A stretch of DNA of 64,000 nt from assembly GCA_965249205.1 (NCBI GenBank), contig CBDFLL010000003.1, positions 124,001 through 188,000 of the forward strand. The letters are read 5' to 3'. The stretch comes from JAQBVV01 sp965249205 (lineage in GTDB: Bacteria; Acidobacteriota; Vicinamibacteria; Vicinamibacterales; UBA2999). Position 1 is the first letter of the stretch. Each line of letters opens with the position of its first letter. This document shows, piece after piece, positions 34,925 to 44,674 of this stretch. The position numbers and the translations under genes were made by a program. Under the pieces are notes generated by a model. It did not search any database. It had not been told where the DNA came from and saw only the letters and a program-made list of their open reading frames with translations.

Positions 34925-36526
34925 CTACACCGGCGATGCCGCCTGAGCTTCTTCGTAGGTACCCTTGAAATCGACGATGCGGCCGTGTTCGAACTGCCAC
35001 ACCCTGGTCCCGACTTCTTCCAGCAGATCCTGGTCGTGCGTGACCAGAAACACCGTGCCTTCGTATTTCTGGAGCGCCACGTTCAACGCGTTGATCGATT
35101 CCAGGTCGAGGTGATTGGTCGGCTCGTCGAGAATGAGCACGTTCGGTTTCAGCAGCATGATGCGGCAGAACAGGAGCCGCGCGGTCTCGCCCCCTGAGAG
35201 CGCCGCGGTCGGCTTGTGGCCCTCCTCGCCGCTGAAGAGCATCTGGCCGAGGAGTCCGTGAATCTCCTGGCGCGAGGCGTCAGGGTCGAAGCGGTGCAAC
35301 CATTCCACGGTCGTAAGTCCTTGTTCGATCTGGCCAGTGTGGTCCTGGGCGAAATAGCCGATCGAGACCTCGTGCCCCCACCGCAGCGCGCCTTCGTCGC
35401 GATCCCCGGGAGCCGCCGGCATGTCGGGCGCATCAGCGAGGAGCGCTTTGAGCAGGGTGGTCTTGCCGACACCGTTGCGGCCGACCAGCACAACGCGCTC
35501 CCCGCGGTTCACGATGGCACCGAAGTCAGCGAAGATCGATGTTGGTCCGTAGGCCTTGGCGAGGCCCTCGCATTCGAGGGCGACTTTGCCGGACGGGCGC
35601 CGCGTCAGGAATCGGATATACGGACGCTGGATGTTCGAGCGCGCCAGCTCGGTGGTCTGCAGCCGCTCCACCTCTTTGCGTCGCGATGTGACCTGGCTTG
35701 CCCGCGTGCCCGCTCCGAATCGGGCAATGAAGTCGTTGAGTTGTGCGATCTTCTTTTCGCGCTGTACGTTCCCGGCTTCGATCGTCGACCGAATCTGCGT
35801 CTTGGCCACCACCATGTCGTCGTAGCCGCCGGTGTAGGTGATGATCGTCTCGTAGTCGATGTCAGCGATGTGTGTACACACGCCGTTGAGAAAGTGCCGG
35901 TCGTGCGAGATGACGATTAGTGTGCCTTCGTAGCGGCTGAGAAACTGCTGGAGCCAGTGGATCGAGTCGAGGTCCAGGTGGTTTGTCGGCTCGTCGAGCA
36001 GGAGCGCCTGTGGCCGCCCGTAGAGCGCCTGCGCCACGAGGACGCGCACTTTCTGGCCTCCCTGCAGCTCGGACATCTTCCGTTCGTGGAGCGCCTCCGG
36101 GATGTCGAGCCCCTGGAGCAACACAGCCGCATCGCTTTCGGCGGAGTACCCGTCCTCCTCGCCGACAGTGCCTTCGAGCTCGCCGAGACGCATGCCGTCC
36201 TCGTTGGACATCTCGGGATTGGCATACAGCGCGTCTCGCTCGGCCAACGCGGACCAGAGTCGCTCGTTGCCCATGATGACGGCATCGAGCACGCGATGTT
36301 GATCGAAGGCGAAGTGATCCTGCCGAAGCACGCCGAGTTTGCGTGGCCGAGTCACCGTTCCGCGTTGCGCGTCGAGCTCGCCGGTCAGCAGGTTCATGAA
36401 CGTGGATTTTCCCGAGCCGTTCGGCCCGGTCAGGCCATAGCGCCGTCCGGCGGCGAACGTCGTGCTGACGTCCTCGAAGAGCACCTTCGAGCCGTAACGC
36501 ATCGACACACCACTGACACCAATCAT
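34925..36526 (-). CDS. ABC-F ATPase, YbiT-like
   Basis: 533 residues with two ABC cassettes: GPNGSGKSTFM and GRNGVGKTTLL (Walker A), two LSGGE-class signatures (SELQGGQKVR and ALSGGETARL), and two DEPTNHLDL segments. The linker has the charged P-site-tRNA interaction segment. There are no transmembrane segments, consistent with ribosome-associated ABC-F proteins. Closest apparent member is YbiT by length and arrangement. It reads just downstream of the second ABC-F gene (36653-38446) but is separated by a small repeat element. Confidence 0.9.
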   Translation of the reverse strand: MIGVSGVSMRYGSKVLFEDVSTTFAAGRRYGLTGPNGSGKSTFMNLLTGELDAQRGTVTRPRKLGVLRQDHFAFDQHRVLDAVIMGNERLWSALAERDALYANPEMSNEDGMRLGELEGTVGEEDGYSAESDAAVLLQGLDIPEALHERKMSELQGGQKVRVLVAQALYGRPQALLLDEPTNHLDLDSIHWLQQFLSRYEGTLIVISHDRHFLNGVCTHIADIDYETIITYTGGYDDMVVAKTQIRSTIEAGNVQREKKIAQLNDFIARFGAGTRASQVTSRRKEVERLQTTELARSNIQRPYIRFLTRRPSGKVALECEGLAKAYGPTSIFADFGAIVNRGERVVLVGRNGVGKTTLLKALLADAPDMPAAPGDRDEGALRWGHEVSIGYFAQDHTGQIEQGLTTVEWLHRFDPDASRQEIHGLLGQMLFSGEEGHKPTAALSGGETARLLFCRIMLLKPNVLILDEPTNHLDLESINALNVALQKYEGTVFLVTHDQDLLEEVGTRVWQFEHGRIVDFKGTYEEAQAASPV

Positions 36527-36572
36527 GAGCAGAGATCCCTCAACAGAGACAATACGGTCCGAGTGAACTTCT

Positions 36573-36656
36573 TAGTCTACCAGCCCGCCGTGAAAGTCAG
36601 GCGGTATTCCGCCGCATGATGCACCTTCTCGGTTGTGACAGAGCGCGGACCACTAG
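36573..36656. repeat. Very short dispersed-repeat relative
   Basis: The right part CTAGTGGTCC (minus-strand reading) matches the 33778 element's end, and the left part GACTTTCACGGC followed by CTGGTAG resembles the inner end of copies A and C. The CTAG at 36653-36656 supplies the stop codon of the second ABC-F gene. Only 84 bases long, so either a decayed element or a minimal end-to-end deletion product. Confidence 0.45.
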
Positions 36657-38446
36657 CTCGGGGTGGGGGCATCCAGTTCGTCCCACCTGGCGTAGCCGTC
36701 GAGAATCGACTGCTGAAGAGTGTCCAGGCGGGCCAACATCTGATGGATCGTCTCGGCGGGCTCCTTGTAGAACGCGGGGTCCGCGACGGCCGTCTGGAGA
36801 CGCTGTTGCTCGGCTTCCAGCTCGTCGATGTGTTCTGGTAGCTGGTCGAGCTCCTGCTGTTCCCGGTATGACAACTTCCGGCGCTGAGGCGTGACGGGTG
36901 CGGTGGGGGCAGGGGCGGCAGGCTGCGGCCGTCGCTTTGGGACAGGCTCGGCGTGGCGGCGCTGTCGCACCCAGTCGGCGTACCCACCGACATACTCCTG
37001 TACCCGACCGCCACCCTCGAACACGAGTGTGCTGGTGACCACGTGATCGATGAACGCTCTATCGTGGCTGACGAGCAGGAGCGTGCCGGGCCAGTCGACC
37101 AATAAGGCCTCCAGCAGTTCGAGGGTTTCGATGTCCAGGTCGTTGGTGGGTTCGTCGAGCACAAGGAGATTGGCTGGACGCGTGAAGAGTCGTGCCAGGA
37201 GCAGACGATTGCGCTCGCCGCCTGACAGTGCCTTGACCGGGGACATCGCTCGTTCGGGTGAAAACAAAAAGTCACGCAGGTAGCCGTGGACGTGCCGTGG
37301 TGTGCCGTTGACCGTGACCATCTCGTTTCCGTCGGCGACGGTGTCAAAGACCGTGCGCGCTGAGTCGAGCTGCTCACGTTGCTGGTCGTAGTACGCGACG
37401 TGCACGTTGGTGCCCTGCCGCACGTCACCCGCGTCCGGCTCAAGGTCACCGATGAGCAGGCGGAGCAGCGTGGTCTTGCCTGAGCCGTTGGGGCCGATGA
37501 GGCCGATGCGGTCGCCGCGTACCACCCGGATTGAGGCGTCGCGTACGACGGGCTCCTGCGTGAAGGCTTTGTACACTCCCTTCGCCTCGATGACGAGTTG
37601 TCCCGAGCGATCGCCGGCGTCGGCCTGTAGCCGCACCATGCCCGCCTGCGTGCGCCGGGCGGCCTTGTCGCTCCGCATGTCGAGCAGCGCGCGCACACGT
37701 CCCTCGTTGCGAGTGCGTCTGGCCTTGGTCCCCTGGCGCAGCCACGCCTCCTCCTCGGCCAGACGCTTGTCGAACTTGGCGTGATGCACCGCCTCAGTGG
37801 CGAGCTGCGCCTCCTTGCTGCGCAGAAAAGTGGCGTAGCCGCCGGGCCACGACGTGAGCTGGCCGCGGTCCAGTTCGATGATGCGTGTCGCGACGCGCTG
37901 GAGAAAGACGCGATCGTGCGAGACGAACATGACTGCGCCTGGGTAGTCGACGAGGAACGTTTCGAGCCACGTCATCGATTCGATGTCGAGATGGTTCGTG
38001 GGTTCGTCCAGCAGCAGGAGATCGGGCTGGCCCACAAGCGCGCGCGCGAGCAGCACGCGGCGCCGCCAGCCGCCTGACAACGTAGCAACGCCCACGTCTG
38101 GTGGCAGGCTGAGTCGAGACAGCACCATCTTCACTCGTTGTTCGCGCTGCCAGTCGTCCTCACCAAGGCGCTCAAGACCCTCGGAGACGACGTCGGACAC
38201 CGGGCGCGTGTCCTGCAGCGGTGCGTCTTGCGCCAGTCGCCCAATACGCACGCCGGGTTGGGTCCAGACGCTTCCCGTGTCTGGCGCGACCTCGCCCCCG
38301 GCGATCTGGAGCAGCGTTGACTTGCCCGTACCGTTGCGCCCGATGACGCAGAGCCGTTCCTTGGGTCCTATCTGCAGACTGGCCTCAGCCAGCAGCGGTA
38401 GGTGGCCGTAGGCGAGCGAGACACGGTCGAGCGAGACGAGTGGCAT
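36653..38446 (-). CDS. uup: ABC-F ATPase, Uup-like
   Basis: 597 residues from ATG 38446. The reading frame continues to 38590, but that extension is repeat sequence (copy at 38452-38814), and the ATG matches the Uup start MPLVSLDRVSLAYG. The two ATPase cassettes carry GRNGTGKSTLL and GPNGSGKTTLL, LSGGWRRRVLL and LSGGERNRLLL signatures, and DEPTNHLDI and DEPTNDLDI. The C-terminal coiled coil (QELDQLPEHIDELEAEQQRL) is the Uup DNA-binding CTD type. The stop codon lies in a repeat-type CTAG. The 5' untranslated region is almost entirely repeat, with CTAG only 5 bases upstream of ATG. Confidence 0.92.
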   Translation of the reverse strand: MPLVSLDRVSLAYGHLPLLAEASLQIGPKERLCVIGRNGTGKSTLLQIAGGEVAPDTGSVWTQPGVRIGRLAQDAPLQDTRPVSDVVSEGLERLGEDDWQREQRVKMVLSRLSLPPDVGVATLSGGWRRRVLLARALVGQPDLLLLDEPTNHLDIESMTWLETFLVDYPGAVMFVSHDRVFLQRVATRIIELDRGQLTSWPGGYATFLRSKEAQLATEAVHHAKFDKRLAEEEAWLRQGTKARRTRNEGRVRALLDMRSDKAARRTQAGMVRLQADAGDRSGQLVIEAKGVYKAFTQEPVVRDASIRVVRGDRIGLIGPNGSGKTTLLRLLIGDLEPDAGDVRQGTNVHVAYYDQQREQLDSARTVFDTVADGNEMVTVNGTPRHVHGYLRDFLFSPERAMSPVKALSGGERNRLLLARLFTRPANLLVLDEPTNDLDIETLELLEALLVDWPGTLLLVSHDRAFIDHVVTSTLVFEGGGRVQEYVGGYADWVRQRRHAEPVPKRRPQPAAPAPTAPVTPQRRKLSYREQQELDQLPEHIDELEAEQQRLQTAVADPAFYKEPAETIHQMLARLDTLQQSILDGYARWDELDAPTPS

Positions 38447-38451
38447 GGTGG

Positions 38452-38814
38452 CTAGCAGGCCGTGGCGAACGTCCGGCGCGGCACCTAACGCGGATTTCAC
38501 GAGCGGGACGATGACCCTCTGCCAGGGTACTGCTGAAATCCGCGCTAGGCGAGTGAGGCGCCTCGCGCGGATTTCACTCGGTCGTGGCACTCCTGCGGGT
38601 TGTCGAGGGGACTGGTCGCCGTGTGCTCGCCGAATCTACGGACGCGGGTGCTGAATTCGGAGACTCGGGAGCGACGCACCCATGGAATCCGCGCTCGCGG
38701 GCGAGGCGCGACGACCGAGAATACGGCCTGTATGTGAGGGAGGAGCAACGCTGGCCTCGAGGATGCCTCGCTCGTCGAATGCCGCTGGACGTTCACAACG
38801 GGCTGCTTGGCTAG
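38452..38814. repeat. Dispersed TIR repeat, copy B (about 360 bp, inverted, with module Y inside)
   Basis: Read on the minus strand this copy begins with CTAG-CAGGCCGTGG-type text and ends with AGCAGCCCGTTGTGAACGTCC, matching ends of copies A and C. A module-Y-like segment lies between (from CACTCGGTCGTGGCAC to GGAATCCGCGC on the plus strand). Shared blocks GCGCGGATTTCAC, GGAGGAGCAACGCT and GATGCCTCGCTCG align with copies A and C in reverse complement. It fills the space between uup and recQ. Its CTAG ends overlap the recQ stop and lie 5 bases before uup's ATG. Confidence 0.8.
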
Positions 38815-40634
38815 ACCGCGTGCTCGCGAATCGCCGACAGAAAGCGTTCGCCCAGGTCGTCTGCCTTGCGGGCGCCCACGCCTTTGACCGCGCGAAGGGC
38901 GTCGAGTGACTCTGGGCGCAGTCGAGCCATCTCGCGCAGTGTGGCGTCGTGAAAGATGACATACGGCGGCACTGCGCGCTCACGCGCCGTCTGCAGTCGC
39001 ACCGCCCGGAGACGCTCGAAGAGGGTGCGGTCGACGCCCTCCCACGACTCGGTGTCGACGCGCGATCGCGCGCGCGCCGCGTCCTTGCGCGGCGGCCGCT
39101 GCCGGGCCAATCTGAGGTCGGGGCAGCTGGTCTCGTCTTTGAGCAGTTCCAACCCTCGTGGCGTCAGCCCGAGTACGGCATAGACGTCGTCGGACGTGCG
39201 CAGGAGGTCGAAGGCTCTGAGTTGTTGGATGTACCCGCGGACCTCCGCGACAGAGGCGTCGGGTAGCAAGCCGAACGTACTCAGCGCGTTGTGGCGTCTG
39301 GCCACGACCTGATCGCTGGCGTGCCCGCGGAGCACGCTGGCCACATGCGTGGCGCCGAAACGCTGCCCGACCCGAGCGACGCACGACAGAATCTGGCGTG
39401 CGAGCAGCGCCGGAGTGGCGGCAGGTTCCAGCTCATCGAGGCAGTAGTCGCACGCGCCACAGCCCTCTTTCGAATACCGATCGCCAAAGTATTCGGCCAG
39501 ATGTCGGTGGCGACACCCGACGCTTGCCGCGTACTGCTCCATCTGGCGCAGCAGTGTCGTGCTGGCGTCGCTGAGTTCGCCGTTGCCTTCCAGCATCACT
39601 CGCCACTTCATGAAATCAGCGGCGGAGTAGATAAGCAGGCATTCCGCCTCGAGGCCGTCGCGCCCCGCCCTACCGGACTCCTGCTGGTAGTGCTCGATGG
39701 AGCGAGGCGCACCCGCATGCACGACGAATCGCACGTTGGACCGGTCGATGCCCATCCCGAAGGCGACCGTGGCGACGATCACATCGACGCGTTCACTCAG
39801 GAATGCATCCTGGTTTCGACCGCGGTCGGCCTCGCTGAGGCCCGCGTGATAGGGCAATGCCGGGATCCCCTCGGTCGTCAGCCAGGCGGCCAGTGCCTCG
39901 ACTTCACGCCTCGAGATGCAGTAGATGATGCCGGCCTCTCCACGGTGGCGCGCCAGCACGTCGAGGATCTGGCGTTTCAACGCCGCCCTCGGCAGCACGC
40001 GGTAGAGGAGATTCGGGCGGTCGAAGGAGCCCACTAACTCGAGGGGATTGTGCAGGCCGAGCTGCGTCCTGATATCGCGCCTGACGCGAGCAGTAGCGGT
40101 GGCGGTGTAGGCCTGGAGGCTGATACCTGGAAGCCGCTCCCGAAGCTGGGCGAGCTGACGGTACTCGGGCCTGAAGTCGTGGCCCCACTGGCTGATGCAG
40201 TGCGCCTCGTCAACTGCGATAAATGTCACGCCGCACGACGCAAGCAGCGTCAGAAAGCCATCGCTTCCTTCGCCGACCAGACGCTCCGGTGATACGTAGA
40301 GCAGGCGGTAGCGCCCTTCTCGCAGTCCGGTGGCCACCGCCCCCTTCTCAGCCCCCGTGAGGGAGCTGTTGTACAGCGCGGCGGGTACGCCGTTGCCGAC
40401 GAGTGTGTCGACCTGGTCTTTCATCAGCGAGATGAGCGGTGAGACCACCACTGCGAGACCGGGGCGCACAACAGCGGGTGCCTGAAAGCAGAGCGACTTG
40501 CCGCCGCCGGTCGGCAGTACAACGAGCGAGTCCCGGCCGGCGAGCACGGCCTCCATCGCGTCGAGCTGGAGCGGGCGAAACGCCGTATACCCCCAATAGC
40601 GGGCAAGGGCGTCTTCGAGCAGGGAGGCGGTCAC
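38811..40634 (-). CDS. recQ: ATP-dependent DNA helicase RecQ
   Basis: 607 residues. Helicase motifs are LPTGGGKSLCFQ (I), VDEAHCISQWGHDFRPEYRQL (II, the RecQ DEAH and aromatic loop), AFGMGIDRSNVRFVVHAG (V) and QESGRAGRDG (VI). The zinc domain is CRHRHLAEYFGD with CGACDYC. A winged-helix domain follows, and the C-terminal HRDC segment is about residues 520-607. It unwinds forked and recombination intermediates. The stop TAG (38811-38813) is part of the copy B repeat CTAG. The divergent gene at 40733 shares the upstream region. Confidence 0.95.
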   Translation of the reverse strand: MTASLLEDALARYWGYTAFRPLQLDAMEAVLAGRDSLVVLPTGGGKSLCFQAPAVVRPGLAVVVSPLISLMKDQVDTLVGNGVPAALYNSSLTGAEKGAVATGLREGRYRLLYVSPERLVGEGSDGFLTLLASCGVTFIAVDEAHCISQWGHDFRPEYRQLAQLRERLPGISLQAYTATATARVRRDIRTQLGLHNPLELVGSFDRPNLLYRVLPRAALKRQILDVLARHRGEAGIIYCISRREVEALAAWLTTEGIPALPYHAGLSEADRGRNQDAFLSERVDVIVATVAFGMGIDRSNVRFVVHAGAPRSIEHYQQESGRAGRDGLEAECLLIYSAADFMKWRVMLEGNGELSDASTTLLRQMEQYAASVGCRHRHLAEYFGDRYSKEGCGACDYCLDELEPAATPALLARQILSCVARVGQRFGATHVASVLRGHASDQVVARRHNALSTFGLLPDASVAEVRGYIQQLRAFDLLRTSDDVYAVLGLTPRGLELLKDETSCPDLRLARQRPPRKDAARARSRVDTESWEGVDRTLFERLRAVRLQTARERAVPPYVIFHDATLREMARLRPESLDALRAVKGVGARKADDLGERFLSAIREHAV

Positions 40635-40732
40635 CGGTGTGATGATCGCACGGTATGCCGTTCAGCCGGAACGCTCAAGGGCGTGAAGCCCTGCGCCGAG
40701 TTCACGCGACATCGGTGCGCTAAGCTTGACCC

Positions 40733-42139
40733 TTGAGCAGGTTGCGTCGAGCCACGGTACCGTTCGCCGCTGCGGCCATCGTCGCGCTGGTGTGTGTTGC
40801 CCAGAGTGGGCGGTCCCCGGGAGTTCAGGCGCAGGCCACGTCAACCCCGACGGTGCTCGTCGCTACTGGTGCCGACTGGCGCTATCTGGATGATGGTTCG
40901 AACCAGGCTGTGGACTGGCGCGCGGTCGGTTTTGACGACATGTCGTGGGCTGAGGGCCCGGCGCCACTCGGTTACGGGGACGCCGACGAGGCCACGGTTG
41001 TCGCGTTCGGCCCCGATGATCAGGCCAAGTTTCCGACGACCTACTTCCGCCATACGTTCGGCGTGGACAATGCGTCCGTGCTCACCAACTTTCTGGTGCG
41101 CCTGGTTCGCGACGATGGTGCCCTTGTGTATCTCAACGGCGTGGAGATCTTCCGCAGCAATATGCCCGACGGTGACGTGTCGTACGACGACTTCGCCGTC
41201 GAGGCTGTGGCCGGCGATGATGAGATCACGTTCGTCTCAGAATTTTTCACCGAGAATTATCTGGTCGATGGCCTCAACGTCCTGGCCGTGGAGATCCACC
41301 AGGTCGACAGTCCCAGTACTGATCTCGGCTTCGATCTTGAATTACTGGTCGGCTTCGAACCGGGGCCTCCGACGATCGCCGTCACCGCCCCCGTTGATGG
41401 CGAATCGTTTGTGGAGGGCGACATCGTGGTCACCGTCGACACGCAGTTCGAAGGAGGCGCCGTCACGGGCGTTCAGTTCCTCGCAGGCGACACGCTGATC
41501 GGTCAAACGTTTGCCCCGCCGTTTACGTTTCCGTGGAGGCAAGTTGCCGTTGGAGATTACACGCTGACGGCTCGCGCCACGACGAGCCTCGGCTCGGATG
41601 CCACGTCGGCGCCAGTCACTGTCAGCGTGACGTCCGTGCCGGAGTCCACGTTCATCCGCCTGGGCGATACCTGGAGGTATCTGGACGACGGCTCCGATCA
41701 GGGCACAGCCTGGCGTGACGCAGGCTTTGATGACGGTGGCTGGCAGGAAGGCGAGGCACAGTTGGGCTACGGGTCCGGCGACGAGACCACCGCGGTCAGC
41801 TTCGGTCCCGACGCTGAAAACAAGTACGTCACCACGTATTTCCGCAAGACCTTCACGGTGGAGGATCCTGGTGAATTCACCGGCCTCAGAGGCGCGCTCA
41901 CGTACGATGATGGAGCCATCGTCTATCTCAACGGCTCGGAGGTGTTCCGGATCAATATGCCCGGCGGCGTCGTCGGCTTTGATGCCCTGGCCTTCGACGC
42001 GGCCGACTATGCCCCGGAACCGCTGGCGCTCAATCTGAACCAGCTGCTGCCTGGCACCAACGTGGTGGCCGTGGAAATACACCAAGGCAATGTCGCCAGT
42101 ACGGACCTCATCTTCGATCTGATGCTGATGGGCGAGTGA
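40733..42139 (+). CDS. Secreted protein with duplicated beta-rich modules
   Basis: 468 residues with TTG as the proposed start (a later start is possible). A signal peptide reads LRRATVPFAAAAIVALVC. Two related modules flank an Ig-like middle: GADWRYLDDGSNQAVDWRAVG and GDTWRYLDDGSDQGTAWRDAG begin the first and second, and VYLNGVEIFRSNMP and VYLNGSEVFRINMP end them. The modules look like galactose-binding-like carbohydrate-recognition domains. The Ig-like part contains VTAPVDGESFVEGD. Surface or extracellular function unknown. It is divergent from recQ. Confidence 0.75.
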   Translation: MSRLRRATVPFAAAAIVALVCVAQSGRSPGVQAQATSTPTVLVATGADWRYLDDGSNQAVDWRAVGFDDMSWAEGPAPLGYGDADEATVVAFGPDDQAKFPTTYFRHTFGVDNASVLTNFLVRLVRDDGALVYLNGVEIFRSNMPDGDVSYDDFAVEAVAGDDEITFVSEFFTENYLVDGLNVLAVEIHQVDSPSTDLGFDLELLVGFEPGPPTIAVTAPVDGESFVEGDIVVTVDTQFEGGAVTGVQFLAGDTLIGQTFAPPFTFPWRQVAVGDYTLTARATTSLGSDATSAPVTVSVTSVPESTFIRLGDTWRYLDDGSDQGTAWRDAGFDDGGWQEGEAQLGYGSGDETTAVSFGPDAENKYVTTYFRKTFTVEDPGEFTGLRGALTYDDGAIVYLNGSEVFRINMPGGVVGFDALAFDAADYAPEPLALNLNQLLPGTNVVAVEIHQGNVASTDLIFDLMLMGE

Positions 42140-42149
42140 GTGGGCCCTG

Positions 42150-43550
42150 CTACGGTAGCTCGACCGACTGTCCGCGCTGAGGGACCGTGACGTTGGCGCC
42201 GAAGCGCTGTTCAAGGGTCCGGGCGAAGCTCGACGCCGCGTCCTCCTCGCCGTGCACCACGAATGTTCGCGTTGGCGGCGTGCCTAGGGACTCGAACCAC
42301 TCGATGAGTTCCTCGCGATCGGCATGAGCCGAAAACCCCTCGATTGTCTCGATCGTGGCGTTGACCGGATGCCAGCGTCCGAAAATGCGTACGGGTGACG
42401 TCCCTGTCTGAATCACACGCCCCAGCGACCCCTGCGCTTGATAGCCGACAAACAGCACAGTGTTTCTGGCTTCGGAAATATTGAACTTCAAATGGTGCTT
42501 GACGCGACCGGCGGTGCACATCCCGGACGCAGAAATGATCACAGCGGGATCGGTGGAGTGGTTGAGCGCGACCGAATCCTCGACGCTGGTGATCAGATTC
42601 AGCCCGTCAAAGGCGAGCGGCGCGTCGCCGGTCTCGATCAGGTCCTGCATTGGCTGCGAGTACGTTCCCGGGTGCAACGCGAACGCCCGGGTCGCCGCCA
42701 CGGCCATCGGGCTGTCGACGAAGACGCGAAGGCCTTTCAGACGGCCGCCTTCGACCAGATCGTTGAGCCGCGCGAGTACCTCCTGTGTTCGACCGACGGC
42801 AAACGACGGAATGATGACTTTGCCTCTGCGACGGATGGTCTTGTCGACGATGTCGAACAGTCGCTCGGTTCGGTCGCCCTCGTCGGGGCGACTGCGGTTG
42901 CCGTACGTGGACTCCATGATGAGATAGTCGGGCGAAGCTACCGTCTCCGGTGGACCGAGGAGCCGGGCGTGGTGTACGCCCAGGTCGCCGGAGAAGACAA
43001 GCCGCCGCTGGTCCTCGCCCTGGCCGAGTCGAAGATCGACGATCGCCGCGCCGAGGATGTGACCGGCCGGTACGAAGGTCACGGTTCCTGCGCCGTCGAG
43101 GTCGAAGGGTTGGTTGAACTCAACCGTTTCGAGGCGATCGAGGACGGCGCGCGCGTCCTCCTCGGTGTAGAGCGGCGTGACCCATTTGGCATCCTGGCCT
43201 TGTTTCTCGAGCCGCCGGATCTTCCACTTCGCATCTTCCTCCTGAATCCGTCCGGAATCCGGCAGCAGGATGCTCAGCAGGCGCGCGGTCGGTGGCGTCG
43301 TCAGGATCGAGCCTGCGTAGCCAGCCTTCAGCAGCAGCGCCAGCCGCCCCGAGTGGTCGATGTGGGCGTGGCTCAGGATGACCCTGGTCAGGCCCTTCGC
43401 GTCGAAGGGCAACGGTTCGCGGTTGCGCTCGTGTCGTTCCCGACCTCCCTGGATGAGGCCGCAGTCAAGCAGCAGCCGTGCGCCGTCACTCTGGACCAGG
43501 TGGCACGACCCGGTGACCTCCCGAGCCGCACCATGAAAGGAGATTCGCAT
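42150..43550 (-). CDS. MBL-fold beta-CASP RNA/DNA nuclease (YSH1/RNJ-like)
   Basis: 466 residues. The metal motif SHAHIDHSG is canonical HxHxDH, and HILGAAIVDL and FSGDLG continue the MBL fold. The beta-CASP part includes motif A/B-type segments SPDYLIMESTYGNR and SGMCTAGRVKHHLK, and the C-terminal FSAHADREEL. Bacterial relatives are YSH1-like RNases near RNase J and CPSF-73. It probably cleaves RNA endonucleolytically. It is convergent with the preceding secreted-protein gene (10-base gap) and has no partner. Confidence 0.9.
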   Translation of the reverse strand: MRISFHGAAREVTGSCHLVQSDGARLLLDCGLIQGGRERHERNREPLPFDAKGLTRVILSHAHIDHSGRLALLLKAGYAGSILTTPPTARLLSILLPDSGRIQEEDAKWKIRRLEKQGQDAKWVTPLYTEEDARAVLDRLETVEFNQPFDLDGAGTVTFVPAGHILGAAIVDLRLGQGEDQRRLVFSGDLGVHHARLLGPPETVASPDYLIMESTYGNRSRPDEGDRTERLFDIVDKTIRRRGKVIIPSFAVGRTQEVLARLNDLVEGGRLKGLRVFVDSPMAVAATRAFALHPGTYSQPMQDLIETGDAPLAFDGLNLITSVEDSVALNHSTDPAVIISASGMCTAGRVKHHLKFNISEARNTVLFVGYQAQGSLGRVIQTGTSPVRIFGRWHPVNATIETIEGFSAHADREELIEWFESLGTPPTRTFVVHGEEDAASSFARTLEQRFGANVTVPQRGQSVELP

Positions 43551-43661
43551 GCCGCGTACTCTACAGGAGCGCTACACGCGAGGTCACGTTCCACGAAGGC
43601 CCGGCCGACGCCGGGGCGGCGGCGTGGCCTGCCGCCTTCGGTCACGCTGTGAGGGGGTGTG

Positions 43662-44465
43662 TCAAAGCCCCGGCGCGGCGTCTCGCCGGTCGAGGATCGC
43701 GTAGCGGGGAGCCGTGGGTTTGCGCTGATGCTGCTCCCGCATCACGAACCCGGCGCCGTCGAGCAGGGTGAGCACGGGCTCCCACAGCTCCTCGTCAATC
43801 TCCACGAGCAGCGACCGCAGCTCAGAGCGGCGGAGGGTGGCGGTCGCTCCCTGGAGCACTTCGAGTTCTGCGCCGTCGACGTCGAGCTTGAGATGTGTTG
43901 GAGCGGGGAGTGCACAGAGCGCAACGAGGTCGTCCATCGAGGCCACTGGCACCTGCTGCGTGAGGCCTTTCCACCGCTGGTCGGGGGCTGGGGCGAGCCG
44001 ATGGCGGCTCTGTCCCGCATCGAGCGCTTTGAAGCGGAACCGGCGTAGCCCGCTGTGTCCGGCCAGCGCCAGCGGCACCGGTGTGATTGTCGCCGCGCAG
44101 CCGTTCAGGTGCACATTGTCGCAGAGGCTCGAGAAGGTTCGAAACCCAGGCTCGAAGGCGAAGGTAACGGGCGGAACGGGTTGCATCGCGGCAATGAGCG
44201 AGTACGCGCCGACATTGGCGCCGACATCGTAGAACACCCCTCCAGCCCCCAGCTCAGTCTCGATCCAACGGACGGTCCACGGTTCCTTGTGGCACGCGCG
44301 CGCCCGAATCTGGCGCTCGGCGTCCGTCGTGGCCAAGAGGCGGATGTTCGCCGAAGGGTAGTCGAGGGTGACGGTAGGGACTGCATCGCTCCCGTCAGTG
44401 CGGGGCGCGCGCTGCCCGGTCATCGGGTCGGTGGTCTCCGCCTCGCGCGCAGAGGGTCCGGACAT
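43662..44465 (-). CDS. FkbM-family methyltransferase
   Basis: 267 residues. SAM-binding features are FYDVGANVGAYSLIA (motif I), VTFAFEPGFRTFSSL and the C-terminal THLKLDVDGAELEVLQGA typical of FkbM enzymes. Members O-methylate sugars or polyketides. The first 35 residues are low-complexity, so an internal start near 44.36 kb is possible. It is divergent from the envelope operon starting at 44675, which suggests a joint role in surface glycan decoration. Confidence 0.85.
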   Translation of the reverse strand: MSGPSAREAETTDPMTGQRAPRTDGSDAVPTVTLDYPSANIRLLATTDAERQIRARACHKEPWTVRWIETELGAGGVFYDVGANVGAYSLIAAMQPVPPVTFAFEPGFRTFSSLCDNVHLNGCAATITPVPLALAGHSGLRRFRFKALDAGQSRHRLAPAPDQRWKGLTQQVPVASMDDLVALCALPAPTHLKLDVDGAELEVLQGATATLRRSELRSLLVEIDEELWEPVLTLLDGAGFVMREQHQRKPTAPRYAILDRRDAAPGL

Positions 44466-44674
44466 GAGAATCCAGTGTAGACGAATTCATGGCGGCTGGT
44501 GGCGGGTCCGGACATCCGAGGCTGGGGGCCGGAGCCGCGGCACTGACGCTCCGTGCAGTTTGTCGACGTGGTTCTGGAGGACGATGAGACAATCTTTCTG
44601 CGTTCGTGGTCCTTGACGTCAGAGCTGTGGCGCGGTCGTGGCGACGTCGCACAACGAGTGTCGCAAGAGTTGAG

